From Rhodococcus jostii NBRC 16295 (GTDB lineage: Bacteria; Actinomycetota; Actinomycetes; Mycobacteriales; Mycobacteriaceae), in contig NZ_BCWY01000008.1 of the NCBI RefSeq assembly GCF_001894825.1, forward strand, positions 21,691 through 85,690: a stretch of 64,000 bases of DNA. Reading direction: 5' to 3'. The translations under genes were made by a program, and so were the position numbers. Numbering within the stretch: position 1 is the stretch's first letter; every line of letters starts with the position of its first letter. Under the pieces are notes generated by a model. It saw nothing but the letters and a program-made list of their open reading frames with translations, had not been told where the DNA came from and searched no databases. Positions 1-8,674 of this stretch are shown piece by piece.

Positions 1-1830
1 GGTGACCGAGGTGCGTAGGAGGAAGTCGAGGACGTCGGGTTCGAGGGTATTGAGGACGTTCTCGACGAGGTAGTCGCCGATCGCGCGGTGCCGCCCGGAC
101 AGGTGCGCGATCAGCTCGGTGGGGTCGTCGCGGCCGCGCAATGACAGTGACGCGAGCTGCAGGGCGGCCACCCATCCGTCGGTGAAGGCGCGCAGCCGGG
201 CGACGTCGTCAGGCGCCAGAGTGAGACCGGCCAGGTCGACGAGGAAGGATCGGGCTTCCCCGTCGTCGAAGCGGAGAGCTGTGGCGTCGACTTCGACCAA
301 TTCGTCGCGAACCCGCAGCCGGCTCAGCGGTAGCCCGGACCGGCTGCGGCTGGTCACGACGATCTGCAGGTGGTGGCAGCTGTGGGTGAGCAGGAAGTCG
401 ATGGACCCGAGGGTGGTCGGGTCGATGATGCGGTGCCAGTCGTCGATGATCACCACGAGTAGTTCACCGGTCTCGTGGATCTCGTTGACCAGCGAGGTGA
501 GCACGTACCGTTCGGCGTCGTCGCCGTGCTCTTCGAGGGCTTGCCCGAGTTCGTGAGCCAGAGTGGGGCGCACCGTGCGGATGGCCTCGATCAGGTGGGC
601 GAGGAACCAGACGGCGTTGTTGTCGTCGTGGTCGATGCTGAGCCAGGCCACCGGGGTGCCCGCGGCCGTCAGGTTCTCGCGCCATTGGGCGGCGAGGGTG
701 CTCTTGCCGAAGCCGGCGGGGGCGTGGATGAGGACCAGGCGCCGGCGCTGCCCGGCCCGGAGCAGGGCGAGCAGCCGTGCCCGGGGCACGAGGGCCCGGG
801 TCGGTGTCGGAGGCCGGTATTTCGTCGAGGCACTCGGTGGCACCTGGGCCCCCGGCGACCGCGGTGCCGGTGAGCGGGCCGCGGCACCGACCTGGACAGG
901 CTCACGCGAACCGGTGAGGTCGTCCGGGAGCGCCATGTCGTCGGCGGGAAGACCGAGCTGTCGCTGCGCGTCGCGCAGCCGTTCGGCGAACTCGGCTACG
1001 GTGGCGGGACGCCCAGCCGGTTCGCGGGACATCGCCTGCTCGAGGACGGTGCAGACCGTGTCCGGGACACCGGTGGGACGCAGGTCGGGAATCGGTTCGC
1101 CGGTGATGCGCAGGAACTGTGCGACGATGCGCTCACCGGGCTTGCGCTCGAACGGAGAGTGGCCGGTGATCAGGCAATAGAGGGTTACCGCGAGGCTGTA
1201 GACGTCCGAGGTGACGGTGGGGGGTTCCCCTTTGAGGACCTCGGGGGCGGTGAACGACGGGGATCCCGCGACCGAGCCGGTGGTGGTCTCGAATCCGCCG
1301 GTGACCCGGGCGATACCGAAGTCGGTCAGCTGCGGTTCCCCGTACGCGGTGACCAGGATGTTGGCTGGCTTGACGTCGCGGTGCACGATGCCTACGCGAT
1401 GCGCGAGGTGCAGGGCCCCGGCGAGTTTGACACCGATGGTGAGGGTCTCGGGTACCGAGAGTGGGCCGTGCTCGCGGAGGCGGGCGTCGAGGGAGGCGCC
1501 GGAGTGGTAGGGCATGACGATGTAGGGGCGACCGTGGGAGGTCACCCCGGTTTGCAGGACGTCGACGATGTTCGGGTGCCCGGACAAGGTGCCCATCGCC
1601 TGCTGCTCGCGCAGGAATCGAGCGCGATGATCCTGGTCTGTGTCATCCGTGAAGAGCACCTTGATCGCCACGGAGCGGTGCAGTGCTGGTTGCCTGCAGC
1701 GGTAGACGATTCCGAAACCGCCGCGGCCGATCTCACGGGCGTCCTCGAACCCGGCGTCCTCGAACTCGTCTTCGAGCGTCGGGCCTGCGTCCGCCTGGGT
1801 CGGCTCGGGATCGGTCGGATGCGACGGCAT
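1..1830 (-). CDS. Ser/Thr protein kinase fused to MalT/LuxR-type AAA regulator (partial)
   Basis: The reading frame runs from an ATG at 1830 to the window edge, so the C-terminus (expected TPR-like repeats and LuxR helix-turn-helix) is missing; 610 codons are visible. Residues ~30-290 are a Hanks-type kinase: glycine loop GRGGFG at ~35-40, lysine in VAIKVL (~57), HRDVKPAN (~150-157) and DFG (~170-172) are all intact, so it should be active. A Pro/Ala linker leads to a MalT/AcoK-like ATPase with Walker A APAGFGKST (~370-378) and a Walker-B-like VVIIDDWH. No membrane segment lies between the two halves, so this is a cytoplasmic kinase. Proteins of this fused architecture are known as large regulators next to catabolic clusters. 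The neighbouring AraC genes and sty operon suggest, but do not show, a role in their control. The start is modest: no clear ribosome binding site is visible. Confidence 0.85.
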   Translation of the reverse strand, partial: MPSHPTDPEPTQADAGPTLEDEFEDAGFEDAREIGRGGFGIVYRCRQPALHRSVAIKVLFTDDTDQDHRARFLREQQAMGTLSGHPNIVDVLQTGVTSHGRPYIVMPYHSGASLDARLREHGPLSVPETLTIGVKLAGALHLAHRVGIVHRDVKPANILVTAYGEPQLTDFGIARVTGGFETTTGSVAGSPSFTAPEVLKGEPPTVTSDVYSLAVTLYCLITGHSPFERKPGERIVAQFLRITGEPIPDLRPTGVPDTVCTVLEQAMSREPAGRPATVAEFAERLRDAQRQLGLPADDMALPDDLTGSREPVQVGAAARSPAPRSPGAQVPPSASTKYRPPTPTRALVPRARLLALLRAGQRRRLVLIHAPAGFGKSTLAAQWRENLTAAGTPVAWLSIDHDDNNAVWFLAHLIEAIRTVRPTLAHELGQALEEHGDDAERYVLTSLVNEIHETGELLVVIIDDWHRIIDPTTLGSIDFLLTHSCHHLQIVVTSRSRSGLPLSRLRVRDELVEVDATALRFDDGEARSFLVDLAGLTLAPDDVARLRAFTDGWVAALQLASLSLRGRDDPTELIAHLSGRHRAIGDYLVENVLNTLEPDVLDFLLRTSVT

Positions 1831-1978
1831 CTCACCGGTCCGTCGTCGGACGCCGGCCGCGTCGTTGCTGTGGAGGTGGACGCATCTCTCCTCGACCGTC
1901 ACTGTGCTCAGACAGGTGGGTGGTCGCCCCGCAACGACCGGTCACCTGCGGCGGACGTCCTGGCTCGACCCACTGTCA

Positions 1979-3010
1979 TTATGCGCGCAGCGGTCCGTCT
2001 GCAGGCGAACTCGGGCAGTTCTGCTCCCAGGTCTGCGGGCGGTCGTGGTCGGTGTGAGCGGCCTGCGCCCTGTACTCCCGGGGGGAGATGCCGTAGGTGG
2101 TCTTGAACAGCTTGGAGAAGTACGAGGAGTCGAGCAGACCCCATTGGGCGGCGATGGTCGCGATCGGTGTGGTGCTGTTCCGGGGGTCGAGGAGGTCGCG
2201 ACGGCAGTGTTCGAGGCGCCGGCGGCGGATCCACTCGGTGACCGTTGTCCCTTCGCCCTCGAACATCTTCTGCAAGTAGCGGGATGAGATGTTGTGGGCA
2301 CGGGCGATCAGTGTCGAGCTCAGCTCGGGATCGTAGAGGCGGGCGTCGATGAACGACTTGATCTGCAGCACCAGGGCGGCCCGGTGCGTTTCCGGGGGCA
2401 CGTTCGACTCGCAGCCGAGCTGTTCGGACAGCGCCGCGGCGAGAAGATTGAGGACCCCGTTCGACAGTTGCTGGTTGGCGGCGAGTTCTTCGACGCCGCG
2501 GAGCTGTTCGGCGATACCGACCAGGAACTTCGACACGAGTCCGCCGACGCCGTGGCGACCGGAGACACGGCGGGCGGTCATGTCCTTCATCGAATCCGGC
2601 CGCAGGTGGATCAACTCGTACGGGAACATCACCACCAACTGCGCGAAGTCCCGTTCGAACGAGACCTGGTAGGGGCGGCGGGTGTCGTAGATGCTGAAGT
2701 CCCCAGGGGTCAGCGCGGCCTCACGGTCGTCCTGGGACAGGACGCAGTAGCCGCGGACCTGCATGCCCAGCTTCAGGTATCCGGGGTCGGAGCGCCGGAT
2801 CGACTCGCGGGTGCGGCGCACCTCGACCGCTCCCCCGGTCACCTCGGAGACCTGCAATGAACCGATCGCTTCGGTCAGTAGACTTCCGCTGAAGGTGCCG
2901 GGGACGTGCGACTTGGCATCCAATGGCACGAACGCGTTGGACACCGTCTCGCGCCAGGCATCGAACTTATCCTGTGCGGGAAGGTCGTTGAACGAATGCA
3001 GGGAACTCAC
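1979..3010 (-). CDS. AraC-family transcriptional regulator
   Basis: A 343-residue regulator. The N-terminal two thirds resembles the AraC-binding-like domain (cupin_6 type, with YDTRRPYQVSF and a QLVVMFP strand), and the C-terminal ~100 residues form the double helix-turn-helix (ISSRYLQKMFEGEG ... WGLLDSSYFSKLFKTTYGISPREYR). About 20 disordered residues follow the DNA-binding domain. I place the start at the GTG at 3010 because GAGGAG sits about 8 nt upstream; an in-frame GTG at 3025 has no ribosome binding site and would overlap that sequence. The gene is tandem with a second AraC gene upstream and both read away from the sty operon. It may be an aromatic/alkene-responsive activator; the effector is unknown. 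Confidence 0.85.
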   Translation of the reverse strand: MSSLHSFNDLPAQDKFDAWRETVSNAFVPLDAKSHVPGTFSGSLLTEAIGSLQVSEVTGGAVEVRRTRESIRRSDPGYLKLGMQVRGYCVLSQDDREAALTPGDFSIYDTRRPYQVSFERDFAQLVVMFPYELIHLRPDSMKDMTARRVSGRHGVGGLVSKFLVGIAEQLRGVEELAANQQLSNGVLNLLAAALSEQLGCESNVPPETHRAALVLQIKSFIDARLYDPELSSTLIARAHNISSRYLQKMFEGEGTTVTEWIRRRRLEHCRRDLLDPRNSTTPIATIAAQWGLLDSSYFSKLFKTTYGISPREYRAQAAHTDHDRPQTWEQNCPSSPADGPLRA

Positions 3011-3208
3011 GGAATCACTCCTCACTCGCCATCCAGCGGCGTTCAGAGGTCGCTACACCGTCTCCGGAACAACGCTTTTCGCGTTCTACGGGGAAGTTTC
3101 GCCCTCTGCCGGAAACGATAGCCGCATCGGGGGTGGGGCATTGTCCGCCGAGCGCAGAAACTATCCGGTTCGCGCAAAGACTTTGTCACTCTGTTGATCT
3201 CGGGGCTT

Positions 3209-4225
3209 CTACGCCTTGGTCAGGGTCACGGAGGGGGACTGACCGTAGCGTCTGCGGTACTCGACGGAGAATCGCCCCAGGTGCCGAAAACCCCAGTGAT
3301 AGGCGACATCCGATACCGCGCTGTAGCGCGGGTCGGCCACGACCAGCTCTTCGTGAGCGCGCTCGAGGCGGATACCGCGTAGATATGCCATCGGTGAAGC
3401 GCCGACGTACCGGGCGAATCCGTCCTGCAGCGTACGCACACTGACACCGGACAGGTCGGCGAGAGCGCGTACAGTCCACGACTCCTCAGGGTGCGCGTGC
3501 ATGGCGTCGAGGGCAGACTTGACCGTCCTCGGGCGAGCAGCAGGCACCCGAGTGTCGAGCAACTCCCGGTGATCATGGTTCGCTGCAAGTAGTAAACCGC
3601 TGGTCAGAGCCTCGACGAGGGGGCGTGAGATCAACGGTGAGTAGAGCATGCTGTGATGCTTGTCCAGGTCCGCGACGAGGGTTCTCACCAGCGACAGCCA
3701 GCTGCTCACCTGAGGATCTGCCAGGTCGAGCACCGGGTCGAACGTCACCGGTGCTCGGGTGGGCCGCCCGAGAATCCCCTGCAGTTCCGCTTCGAGGTAG
3801 TCGCGGTCGAACTTGATCCCGTACTGGATGCCGCCCGCGCTCCATCGTGTGATCCGCGTGGGACGGTGCGGGAGGTAGATGCAGGCCTGACCGGGAGTGA
3901 AGATATGGCGCTGACCAGCGGAATCTGTGTCGTGTCGACCGGCAAGTGGGATGGCGATGTTGTAGGCGTTTCCGAGTTCGCCGAGATCGAGGCTGACCTC
4001 GACTCCTCCATAGGTCAGCCTCCCCACCGTCAGTGGTCCGAGTTGGACGGTGTGCAGTGACATGTCCATGACACTGCCCGTGCTGAGCTGGTCCAATCGG
4101 TGGGGAAAGTAAGTGTCCCCAAGCGCAGCCTGTGCATGATCGAGGTCGGTGGCCTCGAACGCGTGGACCTCAGGCTCCTCTGGCGCACCAGTTGCCTCAC
4201 CCGCTGCCTTCGGCGACTCCTGCAT
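3209..4225 (-). CDS. AraC-family transcriptional regulator, divergent from styA
   Basis: A 338-residue AraC/XylS-type protein: a cupin-like ligand domain (GQACIYLPHRPTRITRW) followed by a C-terminal helix-turn-helix pair (LSGVSVRTLQDGFARYVGASPMAYLRGIRLERAHEEL ... VAYHWGFRHLGRFSVEYRRRYGQSPS), the second half being the strongly conserved AraC signature. The start is the ATG at 4225, preceded by GGAGG about 10 nt upstream; a GTG at 4249 is in frame but unsupported. It is transcribed divergently from styABCD across a 413-bp region, the classic position of a pathway-specific activator. Pseudomonas sty operons use a StyS/StyR two-component system instead, so if this gene controls sty the regulation differs. 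That role is an inference from position. Confidence 0.85.
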   Translation of the reverse strand: MQESPKAAGEATGAPEEPEVHAFEATDLDHAQAALGDTYFPHRLDQLSTGSVMDMSLHTVQLGPLTVGRLTYGGVEVSLDLGELGNAYNIAIPLAGRHDTDSAGQRHIFTPGQACIYLPHRPTRITRWSAGGIQYGIKFDRDYLEAELQGILGRPTRAPVTFDPVLDLADPQVSSWLSLVRTLVADLDKHHSMLYSPLISRPLVEALTSGLLLAANHDHRELLDTRVPAARPRTVKSALDAMHAHPEESWTVRALADLSGVSVRTLQDGFARYVGASPMAYLRGIRLERAHEELVVADPRYSAVSDVAYHWGFRHLGRFSVEYRRRYGQSPSVTLTKA

Positions 4226-4500
4226 CGTCCCTTTGCCTCCATACCTCACGCTACGCGTCCACCGATTTCGCTGGACCGGACGCCGAATCCGTCAGTTCCG
4301 CACCAGATCTTGGCAGGTGCCACTGCCGCCGACGCACGTTATTCGTCATCAGGGGGTGGATACCGCGCAAATCGGGCGCCCACAGGGTCGGATGTGCGGC
4401 TTGCGGTGAGGGCTGCGCGTGCAGCCAACTCGGCGTGCGGTTTTCTCCAACTATCTGTGCGCTCGAGTGCATGACTGGTCGGTGAGTGCGTGTACATACT

Positions 4501-4516
4501 CGTGATGCGGGTCACA
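4501..4516. promoter_or_regulatory. CRP/GlxR-like binding site upstream of styA
   Basis: CGTGATGCGGGTCACA matches the TGTGA-N6-TCACA consensus at nine of ten conserved positions. It lies about 120 bp upstream of styA. In actinobacteria this motif is bound by the cAMP-responsive GlxR/Crp protein, so it may give carbon-source control of styrene use. Prediction by motif only. Confidence 0.5.
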
Positions 4517-4550
4517 ACTGACCACAGTAATCGGGTGCAGACACCCTCGA

Positions 4551-4567
4551 GCGCTTGAAACAAGCGC
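4551..4567. promoter_or_regulatory. Perfect inverted repeat in styA leader
   Basis: GCGCTTG-AAA-CAAGCGC is a perfect 7-bp inverted repeat with a 3-nt spacer, 72-88 nt before the styA start. It could be an operator near the promoter or a small hairpin in the leader. It is too far from any upstream stop to be a terminator for a known gene. Confidence 0.4.
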
Positions 4568-4603
4568 AATCGACTCACCCGGAAATCCCGTGTCACACAC
4601 ACC

Positions 4604-4620
4604 GACGCGTCCGACGCGTC
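4604..4620. promoter_or_regulatory. Tandem GACGCGTC palindromes before styA ribosome binding site
   Basis: Two copies of the 8-bp palindrome GACGCGTC, separated by one base, end 3 nt before the styA ribosome binding site (AGGAGGA, 4624-4630). A protein bound here or a local hairpin would interfere directly with styA expression. No known regulator is assigned. Confidence 0.35.
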
Positions 4621-4638
4621 AGCAGGAGGAGATCTTCC

Positions 4639-5919
4639 ATGAGCAAGCGAATCGCCATCGTCGGAGCCGGCACCGCCGGCCTGCACCTCGGTCTGTACCT
4701 GAACGAGAAGGGCATCGATGCAACGATTTTCACGGATCGCCGCCCAGAGGAGTACGCGAACGTCCGGCTGCTCAACACGGTCGCTCATCACTCGGTGACC
4801 ACCGTTCGCGAAGACGCTCTCGGCGTGAATCACTGGCCGAACGACGGCTACTTCGGTCACTACTACTATGTCGGGATCCCGGGCATGCCGATCCGTTTCT
4901 ACGGCGACCTGGCCAAGCCCAGCCGTGCGGTGGACTACCGAATCCTTCTGCCCACGCTCATGCAGGACTTCCTCGACCGCGGTGGAAGGATCGAATACCG
5001 CGACGTCGGCGTCGACGACCTCACCGATCTGTCCGACGCGTACGACCTCGTCGTGGTGGGCACCGGCAAGGGCGGGCTCGGCCAGAAGTTCGCCCGCGAC
5101 GAGCAGAGTTCGCCATTCGCGGATCCACAGCGCCAGCTGTGCGTCGGCTTGTTCAAGGGTATCGCCGAACCGGAGACACGCGCCGTCACCTTCTGCATCT
5201 CCCCCGGCGCCGGCGAGATGATCGAGATTCCCACTGTCAGCTTCAACGGCCACTCGACGGCCCTGGTGTTCGAGAACCACATCGGTGGTGACCTCGAGAT
5301 CCTGGCCAAGACTCGCTACGAGGACGACCCGCAGGCCTTCCGTCAGCTGATGATCGACAAGCTCCGCAAGCACTACCCGATCACTGCAGAGCGGCTCGAC
5401 GAGGACGAGTTCGACGTGGCCAACAGCCACCTCGACATCCTGCAGGGCGGTGTCACCCCGGCCGTGCGGCACGGTCACATCAAGCTCGACAACGGCAAGC
5501 TCGCAGTCCTCCTCGGCGACGCCCACGCCACCGTCGACCCCGTGTTGGGCCAGGGCGGCAACATGGCGTCCTACGCCGCGCACGTGCTCGGCGAGGAGAT
5601 CACGAACAGCGAGGTGTTCGACGAGCTGTTCTGCGAGCGCGTCGACGCCCGCCGGGCGAACAGGGTTCTCGGCGCCACTCGCTGGACCAACTTCATGCTG
5701 ACCAACCTGCGGGAGCTGCCCAACGACTTCGTCGAGTTCCTCGGCCGAGTCGCGATGGACCGCCAGCTCGCCGACCGGTTCACCGACAACTTCAACTACC
5801 CCGAAACGCAGTGGGACATCTTCTCGAGCCCGGAAAACATGGTCGCCTGGATCGAGGCGAACGAGACCGGCGCGGAGGAGACCGAGCGCCCTTTCGCCCA
5901 GACGGGAGCACAGTCATGA
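4639..5919 (+). CDS. styA: Styrene monooxygenase, FAD-dependent epoxidase subunit
   Basis: A 426-residue group E flavoprotein monooxygenase that epoxidises styrene to (S)-styrene oxide using FADH2 supplied by StyB. It begins with an FAD-binding Rossmann motif, [17 protein letters not shown] (G9-x-G11-x-x-G14), and has the second FAD segment [17 protein letters not shown] near residue 295. Length is close to Pseudomonas StyA (~415). The ATG at 4639 is chosen because AGGAGGA lies 9 nt upstream; an ATG-less extension is open further upstream but lacks a ribosome binding site. The stop overlaps the styB start (ATGA), implying translational coupling. Some rhodococci carry self-sufficient fused StyA2B proteins; here the two components are separate, in the Pseudomonas order styABCD. 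An indole oxygenase side activity is typical of the family. Confidence 0.93.
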   Translation: MSKRIAIVGAGTAGLHLGLYLNEKGIDATIFTDRRPEEYANVRLLNTVAHHSVTTVREDALGVNHWPNDGYFGHYYYVGIPGMPIRFYGDLAKPSRAVDYRILLPTLMQDFLDRGGRIEYRDVGVDDLTDLSDAYDLVVVGTGKGGLGQKFARDEQSSPFADPQRQLCVGLFKGIAEPETRAVTFCISPGAGEMIEIPTVSFNGHSTALVFENHIGGDLEILAKTRYEDDPQAFRQLMIDKLRKHYPITAERLDEDEFDVANSHLDILQGGVTPAVRHGHIKLDNGKLAVLLGDAHATVDPVLGQGGNMASYAAHVLGEEITNSEVFDELFCERVDARRANRVLGATRWTNFMLTNLRELPNDFVEFLGRVAMDRQLADRFTDNFNYPETQWDIFSSPENMVAWIEANETGAEETERPFAQTGAQS

Positions 5920-6449
5920 CCCGCGCGGCCGAAGCTCCCCCCGCGCCCGAGGTTCTCTCCGCGCCGGTGGAGGTCGCCGCCGACTCGACTCAGTTCCGAA
6001 ACTCGGTCGCGCTGTTCGCTACCGGCATCGCGGTAGTGACCATGCAGGACGGTGAGGGCAGTGTGCACGGCGCCACCATCAACAGCTTCACCTCGATCAG
6101 CCTCGACCCGCCGACAGTGATGATCTCCCTCAAACCCGGCTACGCCCACGAGCTGATCAGCAAGAGCGGCTGGTACGGGGTAAGCGTGCTGAGCAAGACC
6201 CAGCAGGAGCACTCCCGATACTTCTGCGGCACCCGCGACAGCGACTGGCATCCCCAGTTCGTCGCCGGCGAGAACGTGCCCACCCTGTTCGGCAGCCTCG
6301 CCCGCTTCGAATGCAAGGTCATCGACACGATCACCGTCAACGACCACACCCTGTTCCTGGCCCGAGTGGCCCGGTGTGAATCCGAGGACGGCTCACCGCT
6401 GATGTTCTTCGCCAGTACCTACCACCAGCCGGCGCTGGGCGAGAGCTGA
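5916..6449 (+). CDS. styB: Styrene monooxygenase NADH:flavin reductase subunit
   Basis: A 177-residue flavin reductase of the HpaC/StyB (FMN-binding split-barrel) family that delivers reduced FAD to StyA. Characteristic segments are [10 protein letters not shown] near the N-terminus, [24 protein letters not shown] (residues ~48-72), and the C-terminal LFLARV...SPLMFF strand. The start ATG overlaps the styA stop by four bases (ATGA, 5916-5919). Compared with typical homologues there is an extra ~20-residue Ala/Pro-rich N-terminus, which may be dispensable. It is cotranscribed with styA and followed by styC after 66 nt. Confidence 0.92.
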   Translation: MTRAAEAPPAPEVLSAPVEVAADSTQFRNSVALFATGIAVVTMQDGEGSVHGATINSFTSISLDPPTVMISLKPGYAHELISKSGWYGVSVLSKTQQEHSRYFCGTRDSDWHPQFVAGENVPTLFGSLARFECKVIDTITVNDHTLFLARVARCESEDGSPLMFFASTYHQPALGES

Positions 6450-6515
6450 CGTCAGTAGTCCCGGGCGGCCGCTGACGCGATTTACCCACAAACACCTGAG
6501 ATACACGGAGAAACC

Positions 6516-7022
6516 ATGAAAACGCTCGAACGGAAGATTTACGGACACGGAGTGCTGATGATCCTCAGCACGCTGATCTTCGGGTTGTTCCTGTGGATGA
6601 ACCTCGTCGGCGGCTTCGAGATCGTTCCGGGGTACATCATCAACTTCAACATCCCCGGAACCGCAGAAGGCTGGGCGAAGGCCCACGTCGGGCCGGCACT
6701 CAACGGCATGATGGTGATCGCCATCGGCCTGGTCCTGCCGAAGCTGGCGTTCCCACTCAAGACCGCCAAGAAGCTCGGGTACATCATCGTGCTGGACGGC
6801 TGGGGCAACGTGTGCTTCTACTTCTTCAGCAACTTCGCCCCCAGCCGCGGCCTGAGCTTCGGCTCGAACCGCCTCGGTGAGACCAACATCTTCGGCGTCC
6901 TCGCTCTGGCCCCGGCCTACGTCTTCGGTGTCCTGGCGATCGGCGCACTGGCCATCATCGGCATCAAGGCCCTGCGGCAGACCGACGCCGAGGATCGTTC
7001 CATCGAATCGGCAAATGCCTGA
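6516..7022 (+). CDS. styC: Styrene oxide isomerase
   Basis: A 168-residue integral membrane protein with four predicted helices that isomerises styrene oxide to phenylacetaldehyde. The sequence is unmistakably StyC: FLWMNLVGGFEIVPGYII near residue 25, AKAHVGPALNGMMVIA (~55-70) and IIVLDGWGNV (~90-99). Residues His57, Asn63, Asp94 and Tyr102 line up, one position offset, with the haem ligand and active-site residues reported for the Pseudomonas enzyme (H58, N64, D95, Y103; from memory). AGATACACGGAG before the ATG supplies a weak ribosome binding site (GGAG, 6507-6510). It sits between styB and styD. A second paralogue lies at 15506-16006. Confidence 0.94.
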   Translation: MKTLERKIYGHGVLMILSTLIFGLFLWMNLVGGFEIVPGYIINFNIPGTAEGWAKAHVGPALNGMMVIAIGLVLPKLAFPLKTAKKLGYIIVLDGWGNVCFYFFSNFAPSRGLSFGSNRLGETNIFGVLALAPAYVFGVLAIGALAIIGIKALRQTDAEDRSIESANA

Positions 7023-7098
7023 GATCACCTTCACCGAGCGGATTCGACGACTCGGGTCCCGCTTCACAGCCCCTCGACCTACCCAGAAAGAACTCGCG

Positions 7099-8589
7099 AT
7101 GACCACTGCAGACACCCTGCCCGGCGTCGGCACACCGCTGCCGGCCGGGACCCCCACCCAACTGTTCCTCAACGGCAACTGGCAACCGGCCTCCGACGGC
7201 GGCGTCTTCACCAACATCAACCCCGCCACCGAACAGGTCCTGGCCGAGGTGTCGGCCGGAACCCCCGACGACATCGACGTAGCCGTCCGCGCGGCCCGAG
7301 CTCAGCTGGGCGGCCAGTGGGGCGCGACCCCCGGAGTTGTGCGCGGACAGATCCTGAACAAGATCGCCGATCTGATCGAGCGCGACATCGACATCCTCGC
7401 CACACTCGAGGCGCTCGACGTCGGCAAGCCGGTCGGTCAGCCCAAGATGCTCGACGTCCCCAATGCGGCCGCCACCTTCCGGCACTTCGCCGGCTGGGCC
7501 GACAAGATCACCGGATCCTCGATCCCCACCGCCGGATACTTCGGCAAGCCCACCCACTCGTTCACCGTCCGGGAACCGGTCGGCGTCATCGGAGCGATCG
7601 TCCCGTGGAACACCCCGCTGATGATCGCCGCATGGAAGCTCGCCCCAGCCTTGGCCTGCGGCAACACCGTGGTCGTCAAGCCGCCGGAAGAAGCCCCGCT
7701 CTCGATCCTGCACCTGGGCAAGATCCTCGAGGAAGCCGGCCTGCCCGCGGGCGTGGTCAGCATCGTGCCCGGTAACGGTGCCGTCACCGGCAACGCGCTC
7801 GTCGAGCACCCCGACGTCGACAAGATCAGCTTCACCGGTTCCCCGGCGGTCGGCCGCCTGATCCAGCAACGGGCAGCGGCGACGTTCAAGCGCGTCACCC
7901 TCGAACTCGGCGGCAAGTCCCCACAGATCATCCTCGACGACGCCGACGTCCAGGCCGCCGTGCAGGGCACCGCCATGGGGTTGTTCTTCAACCAGGGCGA
8001 GGTCTGCGCCGCCGGCACCCGCGTGTTCGTGCACCGCTCCCTCTACAACGACGTCGTCGACGCGCTAAGCGGGGCTGCCGACGCACAGGTTCTCGGAGAT
8101 CCGTTCGATCCGTCGACCACGCTCGGTGCGCTGGTCAGCGCCAAGCAGCGGGACACCGTCCTGAGCTACATCGAACTGGGCAAGAAGGAAGGCGCCCGCG
8201 TCGCCGCCGGCGGCACCCGACCCGATCACTCCGGCTTCTTCGTGCGGCCGACGATCTTCGCCGACGCCAACAACGACATGACCATCGCGCGGGAAGAGAT
8301 CTTCGGTCCCGTCGGCACCGTCATCGCGTTCGACGACCCGGAAGAGGCAATCCGCCTGGCTAACGACACCCAGTACGGCCTCGCGGCCAGCATCTGGACC
8401 CGCGACGTCTCCCGCGCCCACACCCTGGCCCGCCAGGTGCGTGCCGGTGCGGTGTGGGTCAACGGCTGGGCTGCCATCGACCCCGCACTGCCCTGGGGCG
8501 GCATGAAGACCTCCGGCATCGGCCGGGAACTCGGCTACGCCGGCATCCTCGCCAACACAGAGGAAAAGGTCGTCACGATCGTCCTCTAG
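7099..8589 (+). CDS. styD: Phenylacetaldehyde dehydrogenase
   Basis: A 496-residue NAD-dependent aldehyde dehydrogenase that completes the upper styrene pathway by oxidising phenylacetaldehyde to phenylacetate. It shows the ALDH landmarks: VPWNTPLMIAAWKLAPALACGNTVVVKP, FTGSPAVG, the catalytic glutamate in VTLELGGKSPQI and the catalytic cysteine in FNQGEVCAAGTRVF (~residue 300). Length matches StyD/FeaB (~500). The ATG at 7099 is selected over further upstream in-frame codons, which would overlap styC; AGAAAG lies 9-14 nt upstream. A hairpin 7 nt past the stop ends the operon. The paa genes for phenylacetate breakdown are not in the window. Confidence 0.93.
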   Translation: MTTADTLPGVGTPLPAGTPTQLFLNGNWQPASDGGVFTNINPATEQVLAEVSAGTPDDIDVAVRAARAQLGGQWGATPGVVRGQILNKIADLIERDIDILATLEALDVGKPVGQPKMLDVPNAAATFRHFAGWADKITGSSIPTAGYFGKPTHSFTVREPVGVIGAIVPWNTPLMIAAWKLAPALACGNTVVVKPPEEAPLSILHLGKILEEAGLPAGVVSIVPGNGAVTGNALVEHPDVDKISFTGSPAVGRLIQQRAAATFKRVTLELGGKSPQIILDDADVQAAVQGTAMGLFFNQGEVCAAGTRVFVHRSLYNDVVDALSGAADAQVLGDPFDPSTTLGALVSAKQRDTVLSYIELGKKEGARVAAGGTRPDHSGFFVRPTIFADANNDMTIAREEIFGPVGTVIAFDDPEEAIRLANDTQYGLAASIWTRDVSRAHTLARQVRAGAVWVNGWAAIDPALPWGGMKTSGIGRELGYAGILANTEEKVVTIVL

Positions 8590-8595
8590 ACCGAC

Positions 8596-8640
8596 CGGCT
8601 GGTTGATCCGGACCTCTCCCCGTGGCGGGTCAACCAGCCG
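8596..8640 (+). terminator. Hairpin terminator of styABCD
   Basis: A 15-bp stem with one T-G pair (CGGCTGGTTGATCCG at 8596-8610 against its complement at 8626-8640) and a 15-nt loop, starting 7 nt after the styD stop. There is no T-run, as is common in actinobacteria. Confidence 0.75.
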
Positions 8641-8674
8641 ATTCCCCTGTAGTCCCCCATCTCTCGGAGTAGCC

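Larger units (their letters stand above)
4226..4638. promoter_or_regulatory. Divergent control region between araC-type gene and styA
   Basis: This is 413 bp with no convincing gene. It must hold the promoters for the AraC gene (leftward) and styABCD (rightward). Recognisable elements are a CRP/GlxR-like box at 4501-4516, a perfect 17-nt inverted repeat at 4551-4567 and a tandem palindrome at 4604-4620, listed separately. I do not see confident -35/-10 hexamers. Confidence 0.55.
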
